Assembly (NCBI GenBank): GCA_023227825.1
Contig: JALOCJ010000003.1
Coordinates: 227,412-291,411, forward strand
DNA from: Candidatus Cloacimonas sp.
Lineage (GTDB): Bacteria > Cloacimonadota > Cloacimonadia > Cloacimonadales > Cloacimonadaceae
Reading direction: 5' to 3'
DNA length: 64,000 nucleotides
The notes below the pieces were generated by a model, which was not told the origin of the DNA, searched no databases, and worked only from the letters and a program-made list of their open reading frames with translations. Shown piece by piece: positions 1 through 9,685 of this stretch. Position 1 is the first letter of the stretch; every line of letters starts with the position of its first letter. The translations under genes and the position numbers were made by a program.

Positions 1-225
1 TTACATTATTGTTACCGAGTTACTACAGCGTCAAGTAAGCAAGTGAGGACTAATAACAGGATAAATAAAAAATGAAAAATGTCTAAAACCTGTTAATCTT
101 TTACCTATTCTTTATTTGTGTAAATCCATGTTGTTGATAACCATCCAAAAAGCAATTGACACAATCAACGCTTTTAATTTTCAAGTAAAGAATATATAGA
201 AATGTAATTAACACAAGGAGCAATA

Positions 226-1569
226 ATGCCTTATATATCTAATACTGAACGAGATAGGCAAAAAATCCTGAAGGCAATCGGGGTAAATAAATTTGAGGAC
301 TTACTTACAGCCATTCCTGAAAAGCTAAGAATGAAAAGTCCCCTTGCCTTATCGCAGCCGCTTTCAGAACTGGAAATAAATAAAAATATCAAAGCTAAAA
401 CCGATAAAAATATTCCCTGTGAAGTGGTAAATTCCTTTTTAGGCGGTGGGGTTTATGATCATTTTATCCCTGCTGCTGTGGATGCTATTGTTTCCCGCCC
501 TGAATTTTGCACTGCTTACACTCCTTATCAGGCAGAAGTCAGCCAGGGCACTCTTCAGTATATATTTGAATATCAAACAATGATTTGTGAGCTTACAGGA
601 AGGGAAATTGCCAATGCTGGAATGTATGATGGCGCAAGTGCCATAGCAGAAGCAATTTTAATGGCTGTGCGCAAAAATCACTTAACCAAAGCTATTTTGC
701 CGGCAACCCTGAATCCGAATTATGTAAAAGTGGTTAAAGCCTACACTGAAGGCAACGGAATTGAACTTTTAATAGCTCCCGAAAAAGATGGACTAACGGA
801 TTTATCTGCTTTGGAAAATATGCTGAATGATACAATTGGCAGTGTAATTATCCAGACCCCTAATTTTTATGGCAATATAGAAGATGCTAAAGCATTTGAT
901 ACTATTGTGCATAAAAATCCCAATTGTTTGCTTATTGCCTGTGTTGATCCTATTTCTTTAGCTATTTTTATGCCACCTGCAGAATATAATGCAGATATTG
1001 CTGTTGGCGAAGGTCAGGTATTTGGTAATAATATGTATTTCGGGGGTCCGCTCTTCGGTTTTTTTGCTACCAGACCAGAAATGGCACGTTTGATGCCTGG
1101 TAGAATTGTGGGTGGAACTATAGATAAAGACGGTAACAAAGCTTATGTTTTAACATTACAAGCAAGAGAACAACATATTAGACGGGCGAAAGCAACTTCC
1201 AATATCTGTTCTAATGAGTCACTATGCACTTTGTCAGCCGTTGTTTATTTATGTTTATTGGGGAAAGAAGGTCTCATTGAAGTAGCAACCCAATCTGCTC
1301 AAAAAGCACACTACACGGCAAACGAGCTCTGTAAAATCCCCGGTTTGGCTCTTACTTATCCTAATGCATATTTCTTCAAAGAATTTGTGCTTAAAACTCC
1401 GAAAAAAGCTGAAGAAATAATTAAAGCTCTAGTGCCCGGGAATATCTACGCCGGAATTGATCTTGCGCCTTTGGGAAAACCTGATGAATTGATGATTGCC
1501 GTAACGGAAAAGAAAAGTAAAGCAGAAATTGACAGCTTCGTCCAGGCAATGCAGGAGGTTGTAAAATGA
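226..1569 (+). CDS. gcvPA: Glycine dehydrogenase (decarboxylating) subunit 1
   Basis: This is the alpha half of the two-subunit P-protein of the glycine cleavage system, which decarboxylates glycine using PLP and passes the aminomethyl group to GcvH lipoyl. At 447 aa it has the usual length for the split enzyme. The N-terminus carries the typical NTERDRQ segment, and a conserved TPYQAEVSQGTLQ stretch lies near residue 100. The ATG has an AAGGAG ribosome site just upstream. The stop overlaps the start of subunit 2 (ATGA-type), so the two are translationally coupled. A TTGACA hexamer at 156-161 may be the -35 box. GcvT and GcvH are not in the window. Confidence 0.95.
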   Translation: MPYISNTERDRQKILKAIGVNKFEDLLTAIPEKLRMKSPLALSQPLSELEINKNIKAKTDKNIPCEVVNSFLGGGVYDHFIPAAVDAIVSRPEFCTAYTPYQAEVSQGTLQYIFEYQTMICELTGREIANAGMYDGASAIAEAILMAVRKNHLTKAILPATLNPNYVKVVKAYTEGNGIELLIAPEKDGLTDLSALENMLNDTIGSVIIQTPNFYGNIEDAKAFDTIVHKNPNCLLIACVDPISLAIFMPPAEYNADIAVGEGQVFGNNMYFGGPLFGFFATRPEMARLMPGRIVGGTIDKDGNKAYVLTLQAREQHIRRAKATSNICSNESLCTLSAVVYLCLLGKEGLIEVATQSAQKAHYTANELCKIPGLALTYPNAYFFKEFVLKTPKKAEEIIKALVPGNIYAGIDLAPLGKPDELMIAVTEKKSKAEIDSFVQAMQEVVK

Positions 1570-3020
1570 GCAAAACCATTTTTGAACATAGCACTCCCGG
1601 CAGAAAAGGTGTAGTTTTACCCGAGAGAGAAATTGATATTCCTTTAGCAACTATGTTTTCGGAAACAATGTTGAGAACTAAAAAAGCTCGTTTACCGGAA
1701 GTAAGTGAACTGGACACGATGCGCCATTATATTACCCTTTCCCATAAAAATCACTTTATTGAAAAGGGTTTGTATCCTTTAGGCAGTTGCACAATGAAGT
1801 ATAATCCCAAACTTCACGAAACGCTTGTAAGGCATCCATCCTTTACTTCTTTGCATCCTTATCAGCCTGAAGAGACACTGCAAGGCGCTTTGGAACTGAT
1901 GTATGAATTGCAAAAAGACCTGGCAGAAATTGCAGGAATGGCAGGAGTTACTCTTCAACCTGCTGCTGGAGCTCAAGGTGAATTTACCGGTATCAAAATT
2001 ATTGCCGCCTATCATAAGGTAAAAGGAAATACACATAAAGACACAATCATCATTCCTGATAGCGCGCATGGAACAAATCCTGCCTCCTGTAGTTTGGTGG
2101 GCTATAAAACAGTGGAACTTGCTTCTAATAAAGAAGGTCGTTGTGATATAGCCAAATTGCGGGAACTGGTTAATGATCAAACAGCTGGAATTATGATTAC
2201 CAATCCCAATACTTTAGGACTTTTTGAAACACAAATAGAAGAAATAGCAGATATAATTCACAGTGTTGATGCTTTAATGTATATGGACGGAGCTAATTTA
2301 AATGCTCTTTTGGGAATTGTGCAACCCGGGAAAATAGGTTTTGATTTAATGCACTTCAATTTGCATAAGACATTTGCTACACCTCATGGAGGAGGTGGTC
2401 CCGGTTCCGGTCCTGTAGCTGTAAGTGAAAAGTTACTGCCATTTTTGCCAGTTCCTGTAGTTACAAAAGACGAAAAGGGTTATCATCTTTCTTCTGAAAA
2501 TGAGCTGACCTCCATTGGCAAAGTGCATACTTTTTATGGTAACTTTGCTGTTTTAGTGCGTGCTTATATTTATATTAAGATGTTAGGAGCTGAAGGTTTA
2601 CGCCGGGTTTCCGAGAATGCTATTTTGAATGCCAATTACCTTATGCAATGCTTAGGCGAATATTACCATATTGAACATCAGGAACCTTGTATGCATGAAT
2701 TTGTTATGGATGGCACCTGGCAAAAGAAGAATTACGGAATAACTACTTTGGATATAGCTAAACGGCTTTTGGATAAGGGTTTCCATTCACCAACGATCTA
2801 TTTTCCACTGATTATTCCTGAAGCAATGATGGTGGAACCAACGGAAACAGAATCCCTGGAAAGTTTGGATGCCTTCGCCGCAGCAATGAGAGAAATTGCC
2901 CTAGAGTGCAAAGACAATCCGGAACTTGTTAAAAATGCACCTTTAACAACTCCGGTGAAAAGAGTGGATGATGCTCGCGCAGTTAAAATGCTGGAGCCCG
3001 TCTTTCCTCTTGCGGATTAG
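1566..3020 (+). CDS. gcvPB: Glycine dehydrogenase (decarboxylating) subunit 2
   Basis: This is the beta half of glycine decarboxylase and carries the PLP site. The Schiff-base lysine should be K268 in the segment NLHKTFATPHGGGGPG, the standard P-protein active-site motif. An LGSCTMKYNP motif lies near residue 75. At 484 aa it has the family's normal length. It overlaps gcvPA by 4 bases. In a fermentative anaerobe the enzyme could run as glycine cleavage or in reverse; the sequence does not decide between these. It is followed after 30 bases by the lipid A operon. Confidence 0.95.
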   Translation: MSKTIFEHSTPGRKGVVLPEREIDIPLATMFSETMLRTKKARLPEVSELDTMRHYITLSHKNHFIEKGLYPLGSCTMKYNPKLHETLVRHPSFTSLHPYQPEETLQGALELMYELQKDLAEIAGMAGVTLQPAAGAQGEFTGIKIIAAYHKVKGNTHKDTIIIPDSAHGTNPASCSLVGYKTVELASNKEGRCDIAKLRELVNDQTAGIMITNPNTLGLFETQIEEIADIIHSVDALMYMDGANLNALLGIVQPGKIGFDLMHFNLHKTFATPHGGGGPGSGPVAVSEKLLPFLPVPVVTKDEKGYHLSSENELTSIGKVHTFYGNFAVLVRAYIYIKMLGAEGLRRVSENAILNANYLMQCLGEYYHIEHQEPCMHEFVMDGTWQKKNYGITTLDIAKRLLDKGFHSPTIYFPLIIPEAMMVEPTETESLESLDAFAAAMREIALECKDNPELVKNAPLTTPVKRVDDARAVKMLEPVFPLAD

Positions 3021-3050
3021 TTATATGCTGTTTTTTAGAAAGGAGAAAAA

Positions 3051-3680
3051 ATGAAAAAACATATCTTAGTGCTCTCAGTGCTGTTAGCGCTGTTTGCCCT
3101 GGCTTATGCCCAACCTGTTAAACTTGGTTTTGTAAATACTGATCGCTTGCTTATGGATAGTAACGAAGCAGCGGAAGTTGCCAGGTTATTTGCTTTGGAT
3201 AAACAGAACTGGACAAACCAGATAAAATCACTGGATGATGAAATTAAACAAATGGAACGGGATTTTGAAATTCGTAAACTTACTATGAACGATGCCGCAA
3301 AAAGAGAGATGCAAAGTCAGATAGATACCAAAAAAACGGAAGCCGGACGCTTATTGGAAGAATATTTTGGCGACGGAGGGAAAGCGGAACAGCGTTACCG
3401 TGAACTTATTGACCCGTTAACTTTAAAAATCCATAATCTCATCAAGAAAATTGCTGAAGATGAGAAATACACGATGATTTTTGATGTGAGTATGGGCAGT
3501 TTGCTTTATGCTCTTCCGGTGTTGGATTTAACAGACCAGATTTTACTGGAACTGAATAAAGATACCGTTAAGCCAACCGAAGGAACAACAACTGAACCTC
3601 CTAAACCGGAAGAACAATTACCGCCTGAAATTAAACCACCTGAGGGCTTAGGTGATGATTTTAAGCCCGATAAATTATGA
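3051..3680 (+). CDS. ompH: OmpH/Skp-family periplasmic chaperone
   Basis: This is a 209-aa exported protein of the Skp/OmpH family, which holds unfolded outer-membrane proteins in the periplasm. A signal peptide is clear (MKKHILVLSVLL..., cleavage after AYA near residue 20). The mature N-terminus (VKLGFVNTDRLL) is typical of Skp. A charged heptad-rich segment at about 40-130 fits the coiled-coil tentacles. A Pro/Glu-rich tail after residue 175 is an addition to the usual fold. The ribosome site AAGGAG precedes the ATG. As in many Gram-negatives, it sits directly upstream of lpxD, which it overlaps by 4 bases. Confidence 0.9.
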   Translation: MKKHILVLSVLLALFALAYAQPVKLGFVNTDRLLMDSNEAAEVARLFALDKQNWTNQIKSLDDEIKQMERDFEIRKLTMNDAAKREMQSQIDTKKTEAGRLLEEYFGDGGKAEQRYRELIDPLTLKIHNLIKKIAEDEKYTMIFDVSMGSLLYALPVLDLTDQILLELNKDTVKPTEGTTTEPPKPEEQLPPEIKPPEGLGDDFKPDKL

Positions 3681-4726
3681 AACACTTTAAAAACCCTGTA
3701 AATAGTGAACTCCTCACTTATATCTGCCAGGGAGAACTGCAAGGAAAAATACCCGCAGGCCTTTGTAAAGTTGGCGAACCACAAGAGGCAGACGAACAAA
3801 CCATAATCTTTCTGGAGCAGGAAAAACTTCTGGAAAAAGCGAAAGCCAGTTCTGCCGGCTTGATTATTACCACTGCCAAATTTGTTTCCGAGCTTCCTGA
3901 AAGGGCTTTGCTGATTGTAGAAAGACCCTACTATTCTTTAATGCGTCTAATAACCTGGTGGCTGGAACAGGAGAACAAGGATGTTAATTTTACAATTCAT
4001 CCAACAGCAATTGTGGCAGAAGATGTTCGTTTTGAAGGAGAAGTGGCAATTGGAGCCAATGTTGTTATCGGCAGTGGTTGCACTTTGGGGAAAGGAGTTA
4101 TAATTGCTGCGGGATGTTCCATCGGTAAAAATGTTACTATCGGGAAAGGGACAAAGCTCTTTGCCAATGTCTGTATCTATGACGATTGCGTAATTGGCAG
4201 TGATTGTATTCTCCATAGCGGAGTAGTTATCGGAGCCGATGGTTTCGGTTTTATGCTAATTGAAGGTAAACAGCAAAAAATTCCTCAAGTGGGAAATGTA
4301 GTTATTGGCGATGATGTAGAAATTGGAGCAAATAGTTGTATTGATAGAGCTACTTTAGGTTCCACAATTATCGGCAGAGGAACTAAAATAGATAATCTTG
4401 TTCAGGTTGGTCACAATTGCATTATTGGAGAACACAGCATTCTTTGTTCTCAAGTTGGTTTGGCAGGTAGCACGGTTATTGGGGATTATGTTTATCTGGC
4501 AGGGCAGGTAGGAATTGCGGATCACCTGCAAATAGGCAATAGAGCAATGGTGGGTGCTCAATCCGGGGTTTCAGGTAATATTCCTGAGGACGGCAGATAT
4601 TTTGGCTATCCTGCTATGGATGCGAATCTTACTAAAAGAATTATGGCAATACAGAAAAACTTACCCGATATGTATCATTTCTATCTGAAAGCCAAAAAGA
4701 ACGAATCGGATAACGGAGAGAAATAA
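3677..4726 (+). CDS. lpxD: UDP-3-O-(3-hydroxyacyl)glucosamine N-acyltransferase
   Basis: LpxD adds the second hydroxyacyl chain in lipid A synthesis, transferring it from acyl-ACP to the glucosamine amine. The protein is 349 aa, with an N-terminal uridine-binding domain (about 1-100) and a left-handed beta-helix of hexapeptide repeats from about 105 to 310. The catalytic histidine is probably H246 in NLVQVGHNCIIG. A C-terminal helical extension follows, as usual. The order ompH-lpxD-lpxC/fabZ-lpxA is a single operon with overlapping stops and starts. Confidence 0.95.
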   Translation: MKHFKNPVNSELLTYICQGELQGKIPAGLCKVGEPQEADEQTIIFLEQEKLLEKAKASSAGLIITTAKFVSELPERALLIVERPYYSLMRLITWWLEQENKDVNFTIHPTAIVAEDVRFEGEVAIGANVVIGSGCTLGKGVIIAAGCSIGKNVTIGKGTKLFANVCIYDDCVIGSDCILHSGVVIGADGFGFMLIEGKQQKIPQVGNVVIGDDVEIGANSCIDRATLGSTIIGRGTKIDNLVQVGHNCIIGEHSILCSQVGLAGSTVIGDYVYLAGQVGIADHLQIGNRAMVGAQSGVSGNIPEDGRYFGYPAMDANLTKRIMAIQKNLPDMYHFYLKAKKNESDNGEK

Positions 4727-6120
4727 TGGAATATAAACAAACAATAGGTGGAGAATCATCTTATACAGGCATTGGATTGCATTCCGGAGAAATAAGTACC
4801 ATCAGATTCAAACCGGCAAATGCAGATGAAGGAATCGTCTTTATCCGAACCGATTTACCCGGGAAGCCCAGAATTCCTGCTGATATTGATCATGTTGTAG
4901 ATATTTCCCGGGGCACAACAATTGGCATCAATGGAACAACCGTAGCTACCATAGAACATGTTCTTTCTGCCATTGCCGGAATGAGGATAGATAATATATG
5001 CATTGAAATAAACGGTCCCGAAGCTCCTGTAGCAGATGGCTCGGCTGTTGTATTCTTAAATCTTTTGCGGCAATGCGGAATTGTGCAGCAGGATAGCGAA
5101 CGGGAATATTTTGAGCTGGAAGTGCCAATCAGTTTTTCCGCTCCGGAAGATAATGTGGATATTGTAATAGTCCCTTCCAATGAATTGAAAATTACTTTTA
5201 TGATTGATTACAAGCATCCCTGTTTGGGAACGCAATATACTTGGCTGCCTTCTATGGATTACTATGCCAAGGATTTTGCCGGAGCCCGCACTTTCTGTTT
5301 TATCAGTGAAATACTGGAGCTGAAAAATATGGGTTTAATTAAAGGCGGTTCACTGGAAAATGCTTTAGTAATTGCCGATCCTGATATGAGTGAAGAGGAA
5401 TTGCAACAGCTACAGGATATTTTTGGTTATCATCAACCTGTAACTGTTTCCACCGAAGGCATATTGAACAGTCATCCTTTGCGTTATTACAATGAATTCG
5501 TCCGGCATAAAGTAGTTGATTTGGTTGGCGATATTGCTCTTTTAGGCATTCCTATTAAAGGGCATATTTTAGCAGCTCGCAGCGGACACAAAACCAATGT
5601 GGAACTGGTGAAAAAACTTCGGCAGATTCAAAAAAAGCACCAGCTGCAAAAGATATATCAGAAAAGCAAAACTAAAGATGTGGTCTTTGATATCAATGCT
5701 ATTTTACGAATATTGCCCCATCGCTATCCCTTCTTGCTGGTAGATAAAATTATTGAATTTACTCCGGGGGTATCCCTAACCGGAATTAAAAATGTTACTA
5801 TCAATGAACCCTTTTTCCAGGGTCATTTTCCCGGTCATCCTATTATGCCGGGAGTGCTAATTATTGAAGGAATGGCTCAGGCAGGGGGAATTATGTTACT
5901 TAATCAAATGGAAAATCCCCAAAACTATGTTGCTTATTTTGCCAGTATTGATAATGTAAAATTTCGCAAACCTGTTCTGCCGGGAGATACACTACGCTAC
6001 GAACTGAAAGTGCTTTCCCTGAAAAAGTCGTTGGCAAAAATGCACGGAGAGACATTCGTTGAGGGAGAAAAAGTTGCCGAAGGTGATTTTATGGCTATGA
6101 TTATGGAGCGGGAAAAATGA
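4726..6120 (+). CDS. lpxC/fabZ: Bifunctional LpxC deacetylase / FabZ dehydratase
   Basis: This is a fusion of UDP-3-O-acyl-GlcNAc deacetylase (LpxC, about 1-305) with 3-hydroxyacyl-ACP dehydratase (FabZ, about 318-464). LpxC zinc and catalytic residues are visible: E77-H78 in IEHVLSA, H261 and D265 in HKVVDLVGD, and H288. The FabZ part has LPHRYPFLLVDK, catalytic H367 in QGHFPGHP and E381 in EGMAQ. The fusion is known from Bacteroidetes and relatives. It links the committed step of lipid A synthesis to the enzyme that competes for the same hydroxyacyl-ACP pool. It starts on the LpxD stop codon (TAATG) and overlaps lpxA. Confidence 0.95.
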   Translation: MEYKQTIGGESSYTGIGLHSGEISTIRFKPANADEGIVFIRTDLPGKPRIPADIDHVVDISRGTTIGINGTTVATIEHVLSAIAGMRIDNICIEINGPEAPVADGSAVVFLNLLRQCGIVQQDSEREYFELEVPISFSAPEDNVDIVIVPSNELKITFMIDYKHPCLGTQYTWLPSMDYYAKDFAGARTFCFISEILELKNMGLIKGGSLENALVIADPDMSEEELQQLQDIFGYHQPVTVSTEGILNSHPLRYYNEFVRHKVVDLVGDIALLGIPIKGHILAARSGHKTNVELVKKLRQIQKKHQLQKIYQKSKTKDVVFDINAILRILPHRYPFLLVDKIIEFTPGVSLTGIKNVTINEPFFQGHFPGHPIMPGVLIIEGMAQAGGIMLLNQMENPQNYVAYFASIDNVKFRKPVLPGDTLRYELKVLSLKKSLAKMHGETFVEGEKVAEGDFMAMIMEREK

Positions 6121-6890
6121 CTACTATTCATCCAACAGCAATTATTGAAGAAGGTGCCGTTATCGGCGAAAACTGCAATGTAGGACCCTATTGCCACCTC
6201 GGGAAAAATGTTATTCTGGGCTCGGATAATATCCTTTTTGCCAATGTTACAATTTCCGGACATACAACTATCGGAACCGGTAATAAAATATATGCTTATG
6301 CTGTTTTAGGCACCGAACCGCAGGATTTGAAGTTTAAGGGTGAGCCAACTCATTTGCGGATTGGCAGCAATAATACCATCCGGGAATTTGTAACTATCAA
6401 CTGCAGTAATCAGATGGAAGAAGATACAGTGGTTGGAGATAACAACCTGCTAATGGAATATGTGCATATTGCTCACAACTGTCAAATCGGTTCCGGTTGC
6501 GTAATTGCCAATGTTGTTCAGTGCGGAGGCCATATTCATATTGGTGATTTTGCCACAGTTGGCGGTTTAACTGCCATTCACCAGTTTGTGCATATTGGAA
6601 CTTATGCCTTTGTGGGAGGTGCTTCTGCTGTGAAAAAAGATATTGTGCCTTATTCTCGCGGACAGGGAAATCCGTATAAAACAGTTGGACTGAACAGTAT
6701 CGGGTTAATGAGAAAGGGTTTTAGCTCTCAGACCCTTGCTGCAATCAAGGAAATCTACAATATCTTCTATCGTCAGAGCTTAAATACTTCCCAAGCGATG
6801 GAAAAAGCACTCCAAATATCAAATCCAACTCCTGAGCAGTTAATTTTTATTCAGTTTGTCCAAAACGCTCAACGAGGTATCTCCAACTAA
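6117..6890 (+). CDS. lpxA: UDP-N-acetylglucosamine acyltransferase
   Basis: LpxA carries out the first step of lipid A synthesis, O-acylation of UDP-GlcNAc from hydroxyacyl-ACP. It is 257 aa, close to the 262 aa of the E. coli enzyme. Hexapeptide repeats run from the N-terminus (TIHPTAIIEEGAVIG) to about 185, followed by a helical C-terminal domain. The catalytic histidine is expected at H120 in YVHIAHNCQIG. It is the last gene of the ompH-lpx operon and overlaps the fusion gene by 4 bases. No strong terminator is visible after it. Confidence 0.95.
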   Translation: MTTIHPTAIIEEGAVIGENCNVGPYCHLGKNVILGSDNILFANVTISGHTTIGTGNKIYAYAVLGTEPQDLKFKGEPTHLRIGSNNTIREFVTINCSNQMEEDTVVGDNNLLMEYVHIAHNCQIGSGCVIANVVQCGGHIHIGDFATVGGLTAIHQFVHIGTYAFVGGASAVKKDIVPYSRGQGNPYKTVGLNSIGLMRKGFSSQTLAAIKEIYNIFYRQSLNTSQAMEKALQISNPTPEQLIFIQFVQNAQRGISN

Positions 6891-7050
6891 TTTTTTCTGC
6901 ACCCAAAATATTATCAGGGATTATTCAGGGAAGTGCAAAAATCCCTTTTAGGATGATAGTTCTATAACTACGGGTTTGAACCCAGTGAAGAAGAAGAACA
7001 TTTTCTTACTTCCAATCCATCATTCGCTTATCATCTTTCCATCCTTGTTA

Positions 7051-7500
7051 TAATAACTTGGCTCGCATTTGGCGAGGCAATTACCTTTTTTTAGACAGCA
7101 CATTATTTCCTGCCAAGTTGAATCTTTTATGCTGCATTAACACTTCTTTAACAACTCCTTAACAAAGTTAAGGTATTGTTAAAGAGTCGTTAAAGAGTCG
7201 TTAAAGAAATGACTAGGCAACAAGTAGTTAGACAAAATCCACAAGGTGATTTTATAAATTAAAATGATAACGGGAGCATAGTTTCTGTCCTGTAATTTCC
7301 TTCAGGGAAAAGCTGCAACTATCACAGGTTTATGAACTACGGAACTATCGGGTAAAGTATCTATTACCTGCCGAATTTTTTCTAATATTTAATCCTCAAG
7401 ACATAACATTCATCTTTCTATTGTATTCCTTCTGATTTTTTATTATCGCAGGACGATAAAATCATCATTTATGGCTTATTTATAAAACTGCGTTATTATA
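7051..7500 (+). repeat. Long dispersed repeat, copy A
   Basis: About 450 bases of non-coding sequence reappear in inverted orientation at 24715-25190. The best-matched core runs from the TTAGACAGCACATTATTTCC segment near 7091 to about 7480. It contains a hairpin built from CTTTAACAA-N2-CCTTAAC, an AAA loop and GTTAAGG-N2-TTGTTAAAG, followed by tandem 11-base GTTAAAGAGTC units (about 7143-7207). Any reading frame through it is broken by stops. The rest of the 6891-7813 gap holds no recognisable gene. Confidence 0.75.
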
Positions 7501-7529
7501 AGTAAGGATAGTAAAAAAAGTTATCTCCT

Positions 7530-7590
7530 CCGGAAGAATTATGTCCCCGTCGTTCTCATTTTGTGGTTGACGAGGACTTCAACCTTCCGG
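7530..7590 (+). repeat. Single hairpin-repeat unit (CCGG family)
   Basis: This is one diverged unit of the repeat that forms the array at 9686-9959. It is bounded by CCGG at both ends and contains a ...TCCCCGTCGTT half-hairpin and GGTTGA-N8-TCAACC. The first stem has lost pairing in its 5' arm (AATTATG in place of AACGACG). Confidence 0.6.
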
Positions 7591-7813
7591 GTGATAAAAA
7601 AATATTGGAATCGTTAATCCTATGACAACGAAAGGGTTATGCCAACAGTATGTCCTCTAATCAAATTATTTTTTCAAATTTCTGCATTTTTCCCTTGCTT
7701 TTTTCTTTTTCCGGTTTATATTTTAAATTGCGTTACCAAATTTTGGGAGCAGCGAGCAAAGAATTATAAAGTTGACTTCGAGTCAGTATCTAATATTGCA
7801 TTGGCTGCTCCCG

Positions 7814-9126
7814 TTATTTTTGTTCCTTTTTTAGTTTAGCCCACCAGTCAATCCGTTTTTGAATTTCTTTTTCAAAACCGTAATCTCCGGGTTTGTAATA
7901 AACCTTTTCCGGCATTTGTTCCGGGAAATACTTCTGATAATAATACTTATGTTCATATTCGTGGTCGTAATGATAATCCTTGCCATAGTTTAGATCCTTC
8001 ATCAATTGAGTAGGTGCATTTCTGATATGCAAAGGAACTCCGTAATGGCTTGTTTTTCTGGCATCTTCAGCTGCTTCTTCATAGGCAGTATAAAGAGCGT
8101 TACTTTTAGGTGCTGTAGCCAAATAAACAACCAATTGAGCCAAAGCATTGCTTGCTTCAGGCATTCCGATAAAAAGAACTGCTTCTTTAACTGCAATTGC
8201 CTGAACTAAAGCATTCGGGTCTGCCAAACCTATATCTTCACTGGCAAAACGAATCAAACGACGCACAATATAACGCGGGTCTTCTCCTGCTTCCAACATT
8301 CTTGCCAGCCAGTAAAGTCCCGCTTGGGGATCCGAACCACGGAGTGATTTATGCAAAGCGGAAATCAGATTATAATGCTCTTCGCGGTTTTTATCATAGA
8401 ACATTGTCTTTTTTGCCAAAAATTTTGCCAGTTCCTCAATTTTCGGATGGGGTTTCTTCTTCAGGAAAGGCAAAACCAGCTCCAAATCGTTTAAAACTCT
8501 TCTGGCATCACCTCCGGCATTTTGAGCCATCCAACTGATAATATCTTCATCCGGCTCCAGGGAAAGTTCCTTAAAACCTCGCCCTAAAATTATCTTTAAG
8601 TCCCTTTCACTTAATGGCTCCAGTACAAAAACAGTGCACCGGGAAAGCAAAGCCGGAATAACTTCAAAAGATGGATTTTCGGTTGTTGCCCCGATTAAAA
8701 TTATCGCTCCGCTTTCTACATAAGGTAAAAAGGCATCCTGCTGGCTTTTATTAAAGCGGTGGATTTCATCAATGAACAAAATGCTGCGTTGATTTTGAGT
8801 GCGATGAAGATAATCTGCTTCTTTCATCACTGCTTTCACATCGTTGATACTAGCAAGAACAGCAGAAAAATGGATAAAATGATAACCACTATTTTTCTCT
8901 ATAATCTTGGCGATGGTTGTTTTTCCGCTACCGGGTGGACCCCATAAAATAAAGGAATGATACTCCCCACTTTCTATCATCTGCCTTAAGGGTGAATTTT
9001 CAGCTATCAGTTTTGTTTGACCTAATAGCTCTTCTAAGTTTTCAGGGCGTAATTTTTCTGCCAGGGGAACGGTTTTGGTGCTTAATTCTTCTCTGTCAAA
9101 AAGAGAGCTTTGATCTTTATTTCCAT
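7814..9126 (-). CDS. rarA: Replication-associated recombination protein RarA (MgsA), start disrupted
   Basis: This is a clamp-loader-like AAA+ ATPase that acts at stalled forks. Walker A is GPPGSGKTT and Walker B is ILFIDEIHRF; sensor GATTENPSF and a C-terminal MgsA/RarA region (YGVPLHIRNAPT) are present. The first in-frame ATG is at 8980, only about 10 residues before Walker A. Conserved RarA sequence clearly continues upstream in the same frame (DREELSTKTVPLAEKLRPEN). No ATG, GTG or TTG lies in that frame before a stop. An ATG at 9124-9126 with GGAGG upstream is one base out of frame; one extra A in its GGAAATAAA stretch would give a full 437-aa protein. The coordinates assume that start, so the length is not a multiple of three. 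Confidence 0.85.
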
Positions 9127-9137
9127 TATCTGAAAGT

Positions 9138-9605
9138 TTAATCCTCCATCAACCCTGTTAATTCGGAAGGATCAAACCACTGTAAGGCACCCTGCAAGCG
9201 TTGAATTTCGGATAGCAAAATTGCCTTATGACCTTCCTCTTCATTTGCAAATTGCAGTAATTGTTTCTTAATTTCAGGCTTCCTGGTCTGCTCTGTCATA
9301 TTTTTATAAAGCTCAACTGCTTCTTCTTCCTTGCTGATGGCAAATTCCAAAACTTCCTGGGGATCATTCAAGTTTATACCTTGCATTTCCTTAACCGGCT
9401 CTTCCTGAAGTTCTATAGCTTGCCCGGGAAACTCTCTGGCAAATGCAGACCACACCTTTTCTTCATGCAGTTTTTCTAAAACGACCAATTCCTTGAACAC
9501 ATTGCTGGTTTCCGGCTTGGCAAAACTCTTTGCTAATGCCTGATACATCTTTTGTGCTCTTATTTCTGCTGCTATTACTATCCGATAACTATCTTTTAAT
9601 GTCAT
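9138..9605 (-). CDS. Ferritin-like / rubrerythrin-like diiron protein
   Basis: This is a 155-aa helical protein with a four-helix ferritin-like pattern: conserved Glu and ExxH pairs in EIRAQKMYQAL, LEKLHEEKVW, SKEEEAVELY and NEEEGHKAIL. It lacks the rubredoxin domain of true rubrerythrin. The open frame extends upstream to 9770, but that part only translates the hairpin repeats. The start chosen here (9605) has a GGGAGG site 8 bases upstream. Its stop lies within the upstream leader of rarA, so the two are probably one transcript. The likely role is iron or peroxide handling, by family only. A similar protein is encoded at 18899-19351. Confidence 0.85.
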   Translation of the reverse strand: MTLKDSYRIVIAAEIRAQKMYQALAKSFAKPETSNVFKELVVLEKLHEEKVWSAFAREFPGQAIELQEEPVKEMQGINLNDPQEVLEFAISKEEEAVELYKNMTEQTRKPEIKKQLLQFANEEEGHKAILLSEIQRLQGALQWFDPSELTGLMED

Positions 9606-9685
9606 TTGTATAACCTCCCTGTTTATAATATAATAATCAAGTCCAGGGAAAAAAGCAAACCCGAAAAAAGGGGATGGAGGAGACC

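Noticed and set aside
8..58. Possible fourth copy of the 71-bp palindrome near the window start (GTGAGGACT)
   Set aside because: Only about nine bases match. Not distinguishable from chance.
1..225. Glycine riboswitch ahead of gcvPA
   Set aside because: I could not find the conserved glycine-aptamer cores or the expected paired helices. Only a -35-like box is seen.
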